Below, piece by piece: positions 1-8,783 of a DNA stretch of 64,000 bases. Position 1 is the stretch's first letter. The number at the start of each line of letters is the position of its first letter. This DNA is from Sinomonas terrae (GTDB lineage: Bacteria > Actinomycetota > Actinomycetes > Actinomycetales > Micrococcaceae): the NCBI RefSeq assembly GCF_022539255.1, contig NZ_JAKZBV010000001.1:62001-126000 (forward strand). Reading direction: 5' to 3'. The notes below the pieces were generated by a model. The model was given only the letters and a program-made list of their open reading frames with translations. It was not told the DNA's origin and made no database searches. The position numbers and the translations under genes are program-made.

Positions 1-1085
1 TCCTCTTGGAGATGGACACCGATGAAGGCATGGTTGGACTCGGCGAGGCCGCAGCCTATCCGTCCGCGGACATCGTGCTGGCGGTCTTCAAGTCCATCGA
101 GCCACTCGTCATCGGAGAGAGCCCCTTCGATATCGAGCGAATCATGAAGCGCGTGAACATCATCGGCACGTGGCACCATGTGAAGTCGACCAGCACGGCA
201 ATCGCCGCCGTTGAAATGGCTTGCTGGGACATCGTGGGCAAGGTCAGCGGCCAGCCGCTCGTCAATCTCTTCGGCGGCCGCGTCCGTGACGAAGTCGAAT
301 TCTTCTACTACCTCAGCCACAAGCCCGCCTCAGAGATGGCCGACGACGCCGCGAAGGGTTACGCCGAGGGCTTCCGGACCTTCTATATCAAGGTCGGTTC
401 GATGGAGCCGAGCCAGGACATCGAGCGCGTTGAGGCGATCCGGGCGTCCACTGGTCCAGACGCGAAGATCCGCGTGGACGCCAACGAGGCGTGGTCCGCC
501 GCAGCGGCGATTCGCATTGTCGGCGAGATGGAGCGCTTCGGCCTCGAGCTCGTGGAGCAGCCCATCTCAGGGCGGAACCTCGCCGAGATGGCCTACCTCC
601 GGGGACGCATCAACACCCCCCTCCTCGCCAATGAGGCTTCTTGGACCCGCTACGACCAGCTCGAGCTCATCAAGGCCGGGGCGGCCGACGTCGTTTCGGT
701 CGACAACCAGATGGACGGCGGCCTCCTGAACCTCAAGCGGGGCGCGGGCATGTGCGAGGTGGCCGGCCTCCCGGTGCTCAAGCACAGCTTGGGTGAGCTC
801 GGGGTTGCGGCCTACGCCGCTGTCCACGTCATGGCTTCCACGCCCAACTTCATCTACGCCAACCAGGGCTACGGCTCGTTCCTCGCGGACGACATCATTG
901 CGGATGCAAGCCCTCTTCCGTACAAGAACGGCTGCCTCGCGGTCCCCGAGAAGCCCGGTATCGGGATCGAGCTCGACACCGAACGCGTCGCGAAGTACGC
1001 CGAGCTGTACGAGAGCGAGGCCGAGAACTTCTCGTTCCACGAGTCCGAGAAGATCGCGAGCACGCCCCTCATGCCGAAGCGCTGA
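1..1085 (+). CDS. Mandelate racemase/muconate lactonizing enzyme family protein (enolase superfamily), 5' truncated
   Basis: The reading frame is open to the left edge, so the N-terminus lies outside the window. About 360 residues remain, covering the end of the capping domain and the whole barrel. Metal-ligand motifs are visible in order: VDANEAW (Asp), LVEQPI (Glu) and LLANEAS (Glu). The Asp in SVDNQMDGG followed by the His in LKHS matches the Asp-His dyad of the mandelate racemase subgroup better than the second lysine of muconate lactonizing enzymes. The usual KxK motif is reduced to YIKVG. The family abstracts a proton alpha to a carboxylate, as a racemase or acid-sugar dehydratase. The gene is followed after 18 bp by an M24 hydrolase and then an amidase, so it probably belongs to a catabolic operon. 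The substrate cannot be told from sequence. Confidence 0.8.
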   Translation, partial: LLEMDTDEGMVGLGEAAAYPSADIVLAVFKSIEPLVIGESPFDIERIMKRVNIIGTWHHVKSTSTAIAAVEMACWDIVGKVSGQPLVNLFGGRVRDEVEFFYYLSHKPASEMADDAAKGYAEGFRTFYIKVGSMEPSQDIERVEAIRASTGPDAKIRVDANEAWSAAAAIRIVGEMERFGLELVEQPISGRNLAEMAYLRGRINTPLLANEASWTRYDQLELIKAGAADVVSVDNQMDGGLLNLKRGAGMCEVAGLPVLKHSLGELGVAAYAAVHVMASTPNFIYANQGYGSFLADDIIADASPLPYKNGCLAVPEKPGIGIELDTERVAKYAELYESEAENFSFHESEKIASTPLMPKR

Positions 1086-1103
1086 GAAAGAGAGCAAGCA
1101 CGA

Positions 1104-2354
1104 ATGACCCCGCCGTCTTCAGCATCCGCGTCCTCGGCCGCCACCATGACTATGGGCATGCCTCCCGCTGTGGCGCCGACCCCCTTTGTCGACCCTGAGG
1201 CTCCCTTCTTCAGCCCGGCGGAATTCGAACTGCGCGTGAAGCGCGTCCGGGAGGAGATGCAGCGCCGGGGCTTGGAAGCGCTCCTGCTCGTCAGCCCCGA
1301 GAACCTCTACTACCTCACGGGCCTGAACCATCAGGGGTATTTCGCGTTCACCCTTCTGGTTCTCCCGCTCGAAGGCGAGCCGCTCGTCGTCGCCCGCGCG
1401 ATGGAAGGTGCGACGATCTCGGCGCAGATCCCGCAATGCCGCCACGTCGCCTTCGCCGACTACGAGGACCCGGCCGAGGTGGCCGCCAACGCCGTCGCCT
1501 CGGCCGTGCGCCCAGGGTCGAGGATCGGGGTGGAGGAAACTTCGATGTGCTTCCCCCTCAACGTATGGGAGCCGCTGCGGGACCGGCTCGAAGGCCTCGA
1601 CCTCGTGGACGGTTCGGGCATCGTCGAAGCGTTCCGCCAGGTCAAGAGCGCAGCCGAGATAGAGCATGTGCGGCATGCCGCTCGTGCATCATCGCTTGCC
1701 ATCGAGGCAGGCTTGGCCACGGTCTCGCCCGGCATCTCCGAGCGCGAGGTGGCTGCCGCCGTCTACCACCGCATGATGCTTTCGGGCAGCGAGTATCCCG
1801 GGTTCGCCCCGTTGATCCGCTCGAAGGACCTCCTTCTCCAAGAGCACGTCACGTGGAGGCCCCGCATCATCCAGCCCCAGGACGCGGTCTTCATGGAACT
1901 CTCCGCGTCAGTTGCGCGGTACCACGCCCCACTGACACGGATGGCCTACGTCGGGGAAGCGCCTCCGGGCACGGACCGGGCGGCAGAGATTGCTTCTGCG
2001 GGCCTCGAGGCGGTCCGCGAGGCACTGCGCCCCGGCAAGGTGAACGGAGAGGTCTACGACGCGTGGCAGCGGGTCATCGATTCCGGGCTCGGCCACAGCG
2101 ATTACCGCAGGCACCACTGCGGCTATGCGATCGGCATCGGCTTCCCGCCCAGCTGGGTTGGTGGAGCAAGCGTGGCAGGCCTCAGAGCGGGCGGGACCAC
2201 CGGGATCCGAGAAGGCATGGTCTTCCACGTCCTGTCCTGGATCCTCGACCAGAAGCCGGCCGACTACGTCGTCTCCGACACCATTCTCGTCACGGCGAAC
2301 GGCGGCGAGATCCTCACAACGACTCGGCGCGACCCCATCGTGGTGGCCTCCTGA
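1104..2354 (+). CDS. Creatinase-fold M24 family hydrolase (DoeA/EutD- or prolidase-like)
   Basis: The product is about 416 residues: a creatinase N-terminal domain (SPENLYYLTGLNHQG near residue 65) followed by a pita-bread M24 domain. The five metal ligands of true methionine aminopeptidases/prolidases (D,D,H,E,E) are not conserved. The first metal-Asp region reads VFMELSASVARYHAPLTR and the C-terminal half carries GYAIGIGFPPSW, a pattern shared with creatinase and ectoine hydrolase. I therefore expect metal-independent C-N bond hydrolysis of a small molecule rather than a peptidase. It lies between the enolase-superfamily gene and an amidase on the same strand. A second, clearer DoeA-like paralogue sits at 11371-12552. 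The N-terminal 25 residues are low-complexity, and a start at one of the downstream ATGs (1146-1158) is possible. Confidence 0.75.
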   Translation: MTPPSSASASSAATMTMGMPPAVAPTPFVDPEAPFFSPAEFELRVKRVREEMQRRGLEALLLVSPENLYYLTGLNHQGYFAFTLLVLPLEGEPLVVARAMEGATISAQIPQCRHVAFADYEDPAEVAANAVASAVRPGSRIGVEETSMCFPLNVWEPLRDRLEGLDLVDGSGIVEAFRQVKSAAEIEHVRHAARASSLAIEAGLATVSPGISEREVAAAVYHRMMLSGSEYPGFAPLIRSKDLLLQEHVTWRPRIIQPQDAVFMELSASVARYHAPLTRMAYVGEAPPGTDRAAEIASAGLEAVREALRPGKVNGEVYDAWQRVIDSGLGHSDYRRHHCGYAIGIGFPPSWVGGASVAGLRAGGTTGIREGMVFHVLSWILDQKPADYVVSDTILVTANGGEILTTTRRDPIVVAS

Positions 2355-2442
2355 TGCGCGGGCGGAATGGGCGCGGGGGATCGCCGAGGAGTGTGGGTAA
2401 CAGAACTGGAGGATGGGTCCTCGAAGAAGAGAGGAAGGCGCA

Positions 2443-3858
2443 ATGAACGATCTGGCCTTGCTGACAGCTACCGAACTGCTCGAGGGATACCGCCAGGGTG
2501 AGATCTCGCCCGTCGAGGCGACGAGAGCTGCGCTCGACGCCATCGAGGAGGGGAACGGGGACGTCAATGCCTTCGTCTCGGTCCATGCGGACGAGGCGCT
2601 CGCAGAGGCGGCCGAGTCCGAGAAGCGCTGGGCGGACGGCTCACCGCTCGGGCCGGGAGATGGGGTCCCGACCTCCATCAAGGACATCTTCTACACGCGA
2701 GGCTGGCCGACCCTTCGGGGAACCGAGCTCATCGACGAGGATCGGCCGTGGAACGAGGACGCGCCGTGCGTAGCGCGTCTGCGCGAGACCGGGGCGGTTC
2801 TGCTGGGAAAGACGACGACGCCGGAATTCGCCTGGAAGGGCGTGACCGACTCGCTTCGCCATGGGTCTACGGGCAATCCTTGCGCCCCGGGCCTCACCTC
2901 CGGCGGATCGAGCGGCGGCAGTGCCACGGCGGTGGGAATGGGAATGGGCCCTTGGTCCGTGGGCACGGACGGCGGGGGTTCCGTCCGCATCCCTGCCGCC
3001 TTCACGGGAACAGTGGCGATCAAGCCCACGTATGGACTTGTTCCGATGTTCCCCGCCAGCCCGTTCGGCACTCTCGCCCATGCCGGCCCGATGACCCGCA
3101 CCGTGGCTGACAGCGCTCTTCTCCTCGACGTCATCACCGGCTTCGACCCGAGGGACTGGTCCGCCCTCCCGACGCCTCAGGGCTCCTTCACCGAAGGCCT
3201 GCACGACGGCGTCGAAGGCCTTCGCATTGCGTTCTCGCCAACGCTTGGGTTCGGACGGAACGACCCGGAGATCGAAGCCCTTGTCCGCGACGCGGCCGAG
3301 GCGTTCGAAGGTCTCGGAGCCCACGTGGAGGAAGTGGATCCCGGCATAGAGGACCCCGTCGAGGCCTTCCACGTGCTCTGGTTTGCAGGTGCCGCGAAGG
3401 TGCTCGAGCCCTACGGGGCAGCCGCCCTCGAGCGCATAGACCCTGGGCTTCGGCGCAGCATCGAGGAGCAGGGAACGTTCAGCGCCTCAGACTTCCTGGA
3501 CGCTACTGCCGTCCGCATGGATCTCGGCGTGCGGATGGGCCTCTTCCACCAGTCTTATGACCTTCTCCTGACTCCGACTCTTCCCATCCCGGCATTCCCC
3601 CGGGGCCGGGACGTGCCTGAGGGGTGGAGTTCGCAGTACTGGACCAGCTGGACGCCCTACACGTACCCGTTCAACATGACCCAGCAGCCGGCCATGAGCG
3701 TTCCGTGCGGCTTCACGCCGTCGGGACTCCCGGCCGGGCTGCAGATCATCGGACCGCGGCACGCTGACCGGCTCGTTCTGCGAGCCGCACAAGCCTACGA
3801 GTCGGCGGCGAGTTGGCGAAGCGCCCTTCCCGCGCCTGCCCGGGCAGCGGCCCGCTAG
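2443..3858 (+). CDS. Amidase signature family amidohydrolase
   Basis: A 471-residue amidase-signature enzyme that hydrolyses a carboxamide to acid and amine or ammonia. The Ser-cisSer-Lys triad is visible: Lys in TSIKD, the Gly/Ser-rich SGGSSGGSATA segment, and GTDGGGSVRIPAAF carrying the nucleophile. The ATG at 2443 is chosen because GAGGAAGG lies just upstream; the frame extends 10 codons further but has no good Shine-Dalgarno there. It is the last gene of the enolase/M24/amidase set and is closed by a strong hairpin at 3866. This family includes many annotated GatA-like proteins, but the absence of gatB/gatC neighbours and the catabolic context argue against tRNA amidation. The substrate is unknown. 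Confidence 0.88.
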   Translation: MNDLALLTATELLEGYRQGEISPVEATRAALDAIEEGNGDVNAFVSVHADEALAEAAESEKRWADGSPLGPGDGVPTSIKDIFYTRGWPTLRGTELIDEDRPWNEDAPCVARLRETGAVLLGKTTTPEFAWKGVTDSLRHGSTGNPCAPGLTSGGSSGGSATAVGMGMGPWSVGTDGGGSVRIPAAFTGTVAIKPTYGLVPMFPASPFGTLAHAGPMTRTVADSALLLDVITGFDPRDWSALPTPQGSFTEGLHDGVEGLRIAFSPTLGFGRNDPEIEALVRDAAEAFEGLGAHVEEVDPGIEDPVEAFHVLWFAGAAKVLEPYGAAALERIDPGLRRSIEEQGTFSASDFLDATAVRMDLGVRMGLFHQSYDLLLTPTLPIPAFPRGRDVPEGWSSQYWTSWTPYTYPFNMTQQPAMSVPCGFTPSGLPAGLQIIGPRHADRLVLRAAQAYESAASWRSALPAPARAAAR

Positions 3859-3865
3859 GCACATG

Positions 3866-3905
3866 AAGGCCCTGTGGAGAGCTCCGTAGCTCTCCACAGG
3901 GCCTT
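3866..3905 (+). terminator. Strong hairpin terminator after the amidase gene
   Basis: Perfect 18-bp stem (3866-3883 with 3888-3905) and a 4-nt CCGT loop, 8 bp after the amidase stop, followed by the moderately T-rich CTTGTTG. Confidence 0.85.
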
Positions 3906-3922
3906 CTTGTTGCTGTGAGCTT

Positions 3923-3948
3923 CAGTAGGATCGTTGACAATCCTACTG
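3923..3948. promoter_or_regulatory. 26-bp palindromic operator (GTTGAC-centred), copy 1
   Basis: Near-perfect palindrome with outer arms CAGTAGGAT and ATCCTACTG around GTTGAC; only the pair flanking the core is mismatched. It lies 77 bp upstream of the MHS symporter gene. The core recurs at 5559-5570 and 12582-12593. The TNGTNNACNA-like layout is typical of GntR-family sites, but the regulator is not in the window. Confidence 0.65.
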
Positions 3949-4024
3949 TGATCCAACTAACGTTTTTCTATCGCCAATTCCGAAAGCGGGGCCGCGCGTC
4001 CTGCAGTTCCATCTGGAGGTACTG

Positions 4025-5479
4025 ATGAATCGGCAGCACCGAGCGGCGAACCCAATGGCGGGTCATCGCCCTGAAGCACCCGCGGGACCTGCGACACCCA
4101 CAGGACCTGCCGCGTCTGCGCGGCCCGTCCGCATCCAACCGGATGCACGCACTATCCGACGGGCGGTTGCCGCCTCAGCGATCGGCAACGCGACCGAATG
4201 GTTCGACTATGGGGTCTACGGCTATTCGGTCACGTACATCACCCACAACTTCTTCCCGGGGCACGCAGGGACGTTGCTCACGCTGAGCACGTTCGCCTTC
4301 TCGTTCCTGATCAGGCCGTTGGGCGGCCTGTTCTGGGGTCCGATAGGCGACCGCCTCGGGCGCAAGCGGATCCTCGCACTCACGATCATCCTGATGTCCG
4401 CGGCGACGGCACTCATCGGCGTCCTGCCCACGGCTTCCCAAGTCGGCCTGCTGGCGCCCGTGCTGTTGATCGTCCTGCGGGCCATCCAGGGGTTCTCGAC
4501 GGGAGGCGAGTACGGCGGTGCCGCGACCTTCATGGCAGAGTATGCGCCGGATCACAAGCGCGGCTTCCTCGGAAGCTTCCTCGAATTCGGGACGCTCGCC
4601 GGCTTCGCGCTCGGTTCCCTGCTCGGCCTGCTGGGCGAGGTCACGGTCGGAACCCAGGCGATGAACGACTGGGGTTGGCGCGTACTGTTCCTGTGCGCCG
4701 TCCCGCTCGGCGCCATCGGCCTCTACCTCCGCACGCGGCTGGCTGAGACCCCGGTCTTCGAAGAGCTCGAGCTTGAGGGGAAGGCCGAGGAAAAGGCAAC
4801 CTCGAGCCTCAAGGACCTCGTGGCCAAGTACTGGCCGAGCATGCTGACGCTCACCGGCCTCGTGATCGCCCTGAACATCGTCGACTACACCCTGCTGACC
4901 TACATGCCGACGTACCTCGAGGGCGAGGCGGGCCTACCGAATCAGACGGTTCTGACGATCATGTTCGTCGCGCAGTTCGTCATGATGCTCGTGATTCCGT
5001 TCGCAGGCGCGCTTTCCGACCGGGTGGGCCGGAAGCCGATGTGGTACGCCTCATTGATTGGGCTCTTCGTGCTCTCGGCTCCGATGTTCATGCTCATGGC
5101 CCATGGGTTCTGGGCCGCACTGATCGGCTTCGCCGTTCTCGGCCTGCTGTTCATCCCGCAGCTGGCAACGATCTCGGCGACCTTCCCCGCCATGTTCCCG
5201 GCCCACGTCCGGTACGCCGGATTCGCGATCACGTACAACATCTCGACGTCGATCTTCGGCGGCACGGCGCCCCTGCTGAACCAGGCCGGCATCGATACAA
5301 CGCACAATCCGATCTTCCCAGCGTTCTACATGATGCTCGCCTGCGTCATCGGCGTCATCTCGGTGCGGTTCATGAGGGAGACGGTCGGCGCTTCCCTGCG
5401 TGGCCGGGAGCTTCCCGAGACAAAGCCTCAGACGGTGGTCGGTTTCAGGGGAGCGCGCGCCCAGTCGCAGCCTGACTAG
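4025..5479 (+). CDS. MHS-family (ProP-like) MFS metabolite:H+ symporter
   Basis: A 484-residue, 12-helix major facilitator. The N-terminal motif GNATEWFDYGVYGYS, the RPLGGLFWGPIGDRLGRKR loop (MFS motif A) and RAIQGFSTGGEYGGAATFMAEY are diagnostic of the metabolite:H+ symporter family, which includes ProP (proline/betaine/ectoine) and dicarboxylate carriers. A second motif A copy, GALSDRVGRKP, opens the C-terminal half. The ATG at 4025 follows GGAGG. The first ~45 residues are a polar, Ala/Pro-rich cytoplasmic tail. The gene is monocistronic between two terminators and is preceded by the palindrome shared with the EhuB-like and DoeA-like genes. I infer it imports an osmolyte or related compound of the same regulon; the sequence does not fix the substrate. 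Confidence 0.88.
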   Translation: MNRQHRAANPMAGHRPEAPAGPATPTGPAASARPVRIQPDARTIRRAVAASAIGNATEWFDYGVYGYSVTYITHNFFPGHAGTLLTLSTFAFSFLIRPLGGLFWGPIGDRLGRKRILALTIILMSAATALIGVLPTASQVGLLAPVLLIVLRAIQGFSTGGEYGGAATFMAEYAPDHKRGFLGSFLEFGTLAGFALGSLLGLLGEVTVGTQAMNDWGWRVLFLCAVPLGAIGLYLRTRLAETPVFEELELEGKAEEKATSSLKDLVAKYWPSMLTLTGLVIALNIVDYTLLTYMPTYLEGEAGLPNQTVLTIMFVAQFVMMLVIPFAGALSDRVGRKPMWYASLIGLFVLSAPMFMLMAHGFWAALIGFAVLGLLFIPQLATISATFPAMFPAHVRYAGFAITYNISTSIFGGTAPLLNQAGIDTTHNPIFPAFYMMLACVIGVISVRFMRETVGASLRGRELPETKPQTVVGFRGARAQSQPD

Positions 5480-5498
5480 CCCTGTCGAACCGGCACGA

Positions 5499-5540
5499 GC
5501 ACGGCCGAGGGTCTTCGGACCCCCGGCCGTGCTTTTTTGT
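5499..5540 (+). terminator. Rho-independent terminator after the MHS symporter
   Basis: GC-rich stem GCACGGCCGAGGGTC / GACCCCCGGCCGTGC (5499-5532) with a TTCG-type loop, followed by six T residues at 5533-5538; a textbook intrinsic terminator. Confidence 0.93.
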
Positions 5541-5558
5541 CGGAACGCGCACGTTCAT

Positions 5559-5591
5559 ATTGTTGACAATGCTACATACGCCTCATAGGTT
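5559..5591 (+). promoter_or_regulatory. Promoter with overlapping palindromic operator, copy 2 (EhuB-like operon)
   Basis: ATTGTTGACAAT (5559-5570) is an inverted repeat that contains a consensus -35 TTGACA (5563-5568). A -10 TAGGTT (5586-5591) follows with a 17-bp spacer. The operator thus covers the -35 box, which fits repression. The downstream bases GCTAC match the flank of copy 1 (CCTAC). Confidence 0.65.
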
Positions 5592-5665
5592 TGTAACGCA
5601 AGTCACAAAGTGAGGCGGCCTCTCGCCGCCGTCGGCCAAAGCGGGCCGGCTGAAAGGGAGCTGAC

Positions 5666-6556
5666 ATGATCGAGTTGTCGCGAAGAAGCGTCTTGAGAAG
5701 TGCAGGAGTGGCTGCTCTCGGAGCCTCGTTGGCTGGGTGGGCCACCGGATGTTCCAGCGTTCCTGCAGCGGGATCGGCAGCGTCGTCGAACGGAAGCCTG
5801 CTGGATACTGCCAAGTCGCAGGGGTTTCTGCGCGTCGCCATCGCAAATGAACCGCCCTACACCCAGGTGAACGCGGACGGCACCGTGAGCGGCTGTGAGC
5901 CCGACGTGCTGAGGGCGGTGTGCCAGCGGATGGGCATCAAGGACATCCAGGGCGTAGTCACCCCGTACGCTTCGATGATCCCGGGACTCAACGCGAACCG
6001 CTGGGACGTCATCGCGGCCGGGCTCTTCATGAAGCAGTCGCGCTGCGGCCAAGTGGACTATTCGGAGCCGGTCATTGTCTCCACCGAGTCCTTCGCCACA
6101 CCGAAGGGCAATCCGAAGGGAATCACGTCGATCGCCGCAGTGACCTCGAACTCGGGCCTCAAGATCGCAGTGCTCCCGGGCGGCTTCGAAGAGGGAATCC
6201 TCAAGACCTCCAAGGTCCCCGATTCTCAGCAGGTCAAGGTCAGCGACGGCCGCAGCGGCATCGAGGCCGTCAAGGCGAACCGCGCAGACGCCTTCCTGCT
6301 GCCGACGCTCTCCCTCCGCGCGCTTGCGAAGGACGATGCGGGCTTCGACGTCTCGGCGCCCCTCAAAGATGCCCCTCGCACCGGCTCTGGCGCCGCCTTC
6401 AGGAAGTCCGATGCTTCCTTCCACGACGCATACAACAAGGAGCTCGCCGCGTTCAAGCAGACGAGCCAGTTCGCGGACATCCTCAACAAGTGGGGCTTCG
6501 ACCCGACTGTGGTCCAGGGCGTCACGGCCCAGGAACTATGCCAGACCGCCGGATGA
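5666..6556 (+). CDS. EhuB-like ectoine/amino-acid ABC transporter substrate-binding lipoprotein
   Basis: A 296-residue SBP_bac_3-type binding protein anchored at the membrane. The N-terminus has a twin-arginine-like SRRSVLRSAG, a hydrophobic stretch and the lipobox WATGC, so Tat export as a lipoprotein is plausible. The mature part starts LRVAIANEPPYTQVNADG. The segments SMIPGLNANRWDVIAAGLFM, RCGQVDYSEPV and PKGNPKGITS follow the pattern of EhuB, the ectoine/5-hydroxyectoine receptor. ATG at 5666 follows AAAGGGAG. It heads a four-gene ehuB-C-D-A-like operon. The ectoine assignment rests on remembered family resemblance plus the nearby DoeA-like hydrolase; another cyclic or polar amino acid remains possible. 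Confidence 0.78.
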   Translation: MIELSRRSVLRSAGVAALGASLAGWATGCSSVPAAGSAASSNGSLLDTAKSQGFLRVAIANEPPYTQVNADGTVSGCEPDVLRAVCQRMGIKDIQGVVTPYASMIPGLNANRWDVIAAGLFMKQSRCGQVDYSEPVIVSTESFATPKGNPKGITSIAAVTSNSGLKIAVLPGGFEEGILKTSKVPDSQQVKVSDGRSGIEAVKANRADAFLLPTLSLRALAKDDAGFDVSAPLKDAPRTGSGAAFRKSDASFHDAYNKELAAFKQTSQFADILNKWGFDPTVVQGVTAQELCQTAG

Positions 6557-6589
6557 CCTCGGGCTGTATCCGTGTGACGGGAGGCTCCG

Positions 6590-7288
6590 ATGTCCGCTGT
6601 TGTTGAGTATTGGCCCCTGCTCTGGCAGGGCATGTGGACGACGGTCCTCGTCACGGCCCTGAGTGGGGTCGTGTGTATCCTGGTCGCCTTCGTGGCCGGA
6701 CTCGGACGCCTCTCGACCCACTGGTTCCTCCGGGTGCCCGCCGCGGTCTTCGTCGAGGTATTCCGCGGGACGTCGCTGCTCGTGCAGATGTTCTGGTTCT
6801 TCTTTGCGCTCCCGTTCTTCGGGATCCAGCTCTTCCCGATGACGGCGGCCGTCCTGGCCCTCGGATTCAACGAGGGCGCCTATGCAGCCGAGGTGGTGCG
6901 CGGCGCGATAGCGAGCCGCCCCAAGGGGCAGACGGAGGCGTGCACGGCGCTGGGCATGGGCCCAGCGCTCCGCCTCCGCCGGGTGATCATCCCGCAGGCG
7001 ATCCCTGCGATGCTCCCGCCCTTCGGCAACGTCATGGTCGACCTGCTGAAGAACACTTCGCTCGTCTCGCTCGTCACGGTTGCGGACCTCACGTTCCGCG
7101 CCCAGATGATCCGGAATACGACGGGACAGACGACGGCGATCTTCCTCACCATTCTGGTGATGTACTTCGTGCTCTCGTCGGTCCTGACCCTGTTGACCGG
7201 CGTCCTCGAGCGGCGCTTCGCCCTTGACCGCAAGGCCAAGGCGGCTTGGCGCGCAGAGCGCAGGTTCATGAAGGCAGGTACAGCATGA
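6590..7288 (+). CDS. Amino-acid ABC transporter permease (EhuC-like)
   Basis: A 232-residue inner-membrane permease of the polar amino acid (HisMQ) type, five or so helices. The EAA-loop contacting the ATPase is visible as EACTALGMGPALRLRRVIIPQAIPAMLP. FRGTSLLVQMFWFFFALP is the usual N-terminal helix motif, with VEVFRGTSL before it. The stop codon overlaps the start of the second permease (ATGA at 7285), implying translational coupling and a heterodimeric channel. It forms an importer with the EhuB-like receptor upstream and the ATPase at 7925. Confidence 0.88.
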   Translation: MSAVVEYWPLLWQGMWTTVLVTALSGVVCILVAFVAGLGRLSTHWFLRVPAAVFVEVFRGTSLLVQMFWFFFALPFFGIQLFPMTAAVLALGFNEGAYAAEVVRGAIASRPKGQTEACTALGMGPALRLRRVIIPQAIPAMLPPFGNVMVDLLKNTSLVSLVTVADLTFRAQMIRNTTGQTTAIFLTILVMYFVLSSVLTLLTGVLERRFALDRKAKAAWRAERRFMKAGTA

Positions 7289-7941
7289 TTTGGGACAACT
7301 CGTTCGCCGTCTCGATCATCCCGCAGCTGCTTCAGGGTCTCGTCGTCACGGTCGAGGTCACGCTCCTGGGAACGCTCATTGCCGCGCTCCTCGGTCTGGC
7401 CTTTGCGATTCTGCGTAGGTTGGCCATACCTGTCGTCTCCCAGGTGGTCACCTTCGTCGTCGTCTTCATCCGCGGCACCCCGCTCCTCGTCCAGGCGTAT
7501 TGTGCGTTCTTCGTGCTGCCTGACTACGGAATCAGCGCCGATGCCTTCACCACCGGGGCAATCGTGATCGGAATCAACTACAGCGCGTACATGGCGGAGG
7601 TGTACCGCAGCGGGATCCAAGGCGTGCACGTCGGGCAGTGGGAGGCCTGCACGGCGCTCGGCCTTCCCGCCACGAGGGTCTGGGGGCGCGTCATCCTTCC
7701 CCAAGCCCTAAGGACGGTGGTTCCCATGCTGGGCAACTACCTGATCCAGATGTTCAAGGACTCGGCGGTGCTCTCCGCCATCACGGTCGTGGAGCTTCTC
7801 GGGACAGCCCAAGCCATCGGCAGCTCGAACTTCCGCTACCTGGAACCGCTCACGATTGCGGCCATCCTGTTCCTGATCATCAGCTACCCATCGTCACGTC
7901 TCGTCAACAGATTGGAGCGGCGTTATGCGCCCCAGCACTGA
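7285..7941 (+). CDS. Amino-acid ABC transporter permease (EhuD-like)
   Basis: A 218-residue second permease half. The start ATG at 7285 is set by the ATGA overlap with the preceding gene and an AAGGCAGG Shine-Dalgarno inside that gene. FIRGTPLLVQAYCAFFVLP and the EAA loop EACTALGLPATRVWGRVILPQALRTVVP mark the HisMQ family. It overlaps the ATPase gene by 17 bp. Two non-identical permeases are typical of Ehu, Art and His systems. Confidence 0.88.
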   Translation: MIWDNSFAVSIIPQLLQGLVVTVEVTLLGTLIAALLGLAFAILRRLAIPVVSQVVTFVVVFIRGTPLLVQAYCAFFVLPDYGISADAFTTGAIVIGINYSAYMAEVYRSGIQGVHVGQWEACTALGLPATRVWGRVILPQALRTVVPMLGNYLIQMFKDSAVLSAITVVELLGTAQAIGSSNFRYLEPLTIAAILFLIISYPSSRLVNRLERRYAPQH

Positions 7942-8755
7942 GCCGGTTCCCCTGCAGGGCGGCGCCCTTTCCGAGTCGGAGCTCACGAAGCCAGACCCGA
8001 TCATCGCCTTCGAGAACGTGAGCAAGAGCTGGGGCTCGAACCACGTGCTGAAGTCGCTCAACTTCGACGTCCAGCCGGGCGAGAAGGTGTCGATCATCGG
8101 GCCGTCTGGTTCGGGGAAGACGACGATCCTCCGCATCCTGATGACGTTGGAGAGCCCGAGCGAGGGCCTCGTCAGCGTAGACGGTGATGTGCTGTGGAAG
8201 GTGGCGGCGGGCGAGAAGCCGAAGGAGACGCGTCAGCTGAGGCAGACACGTCGGAAGATCGGCATGGTGTTCCAGCAGTTCAATCTCTTCCCACACATGA
8301 CGGCGCTCGAGAACGTCGTCGAGGCGCCCATCCATGTCCTCGGCATGGACAAGGGGGAGGCGCGGGAGCGGGCGGTGGACCTGCTCAATCTCGTGGGTCT
8401 GAGCAAGCACATGAACCACACGCCGCCGCAGCTTTCGGGCGGCCAGCAGCAGCGAGTGGCCATCGCCCGGGCGCTCGCCATGCGGCCGAAGGTGATGCTC
8501 TTCGACGAACCCACCTCAGCCCTCGACCCCGAGCTGATCGGCGAGGTCCTCAACGTGATCCGCAACCTGGCGCAGAGCACGGACATGACGATGCTCATGG
8601 TCACGCACGAGATGCGGTTCGCCGAGGAGATCTCCGACCGGGTCGTCATGTTCGATCACGGTCGAGCGGTCGAGAGCGGTCCGCCGGAGCAGATCTTCAA
8701 GAATCCCCTCGAGGAGAGGACCAAGACGTTCCTCCGGGCGGTGCTCCAGCACTGA
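7925..8755 (+). CDS. Amino-acid ABC transporter ATP-binding protein (EhuA-like)
   Basis: A 276-residue ATPase. Walker A GPSGSGKTT, Q-loop FQQFNLFPHM, signature LSGGQQQR, Walker B VMLFDEPTSALDPE and H-loop VTHEM are all present, matching the polar amino acid (GlnQ/HisP) ATPase subfamily. The N-terminus carries about 25 extra polar residues before IIAFENVSKSW; the ATG at 7925 sits inside the permease gene, so the two are coupled. It powers the EhuBCDA-like importer and is the last gene of that operon, ending just before a long inverted repeat. Confidence 0.9.
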   Translation: MRPSTEPVPLQGGALSESELTKPDPIIAFENVSKSWGSNHVLKSLNFDVQPGEKVSIIGPSGSGKTTILRILMTLESPSEGLVSVDGDVLWKVAAGEKPKETRQLRQTRRKIGMVFQQFNLFPHMTALENVVEAPIHVLGMDKGEARERAVDLLNLVGLSKHMNHTPPQLSGGQQQRVAIARALAMRPKVMLFDEPTSALDPELIGEVLNVIRNLAQSTDMTMLMVTHEMRFAEEISDRVVMFDHGRAVESGPPEQIFKNPLEERTKTFLRAVLQH

Positions 8756-8783
8756 CCCGGCTACCCCTCCGGCTAGCTACCCT

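Noticed and set aside
2443..3858. GatA subunit of the tRNA amidotransferase
   Set aside because: No gatB or gatC beside it; the neighbours are catabolic.
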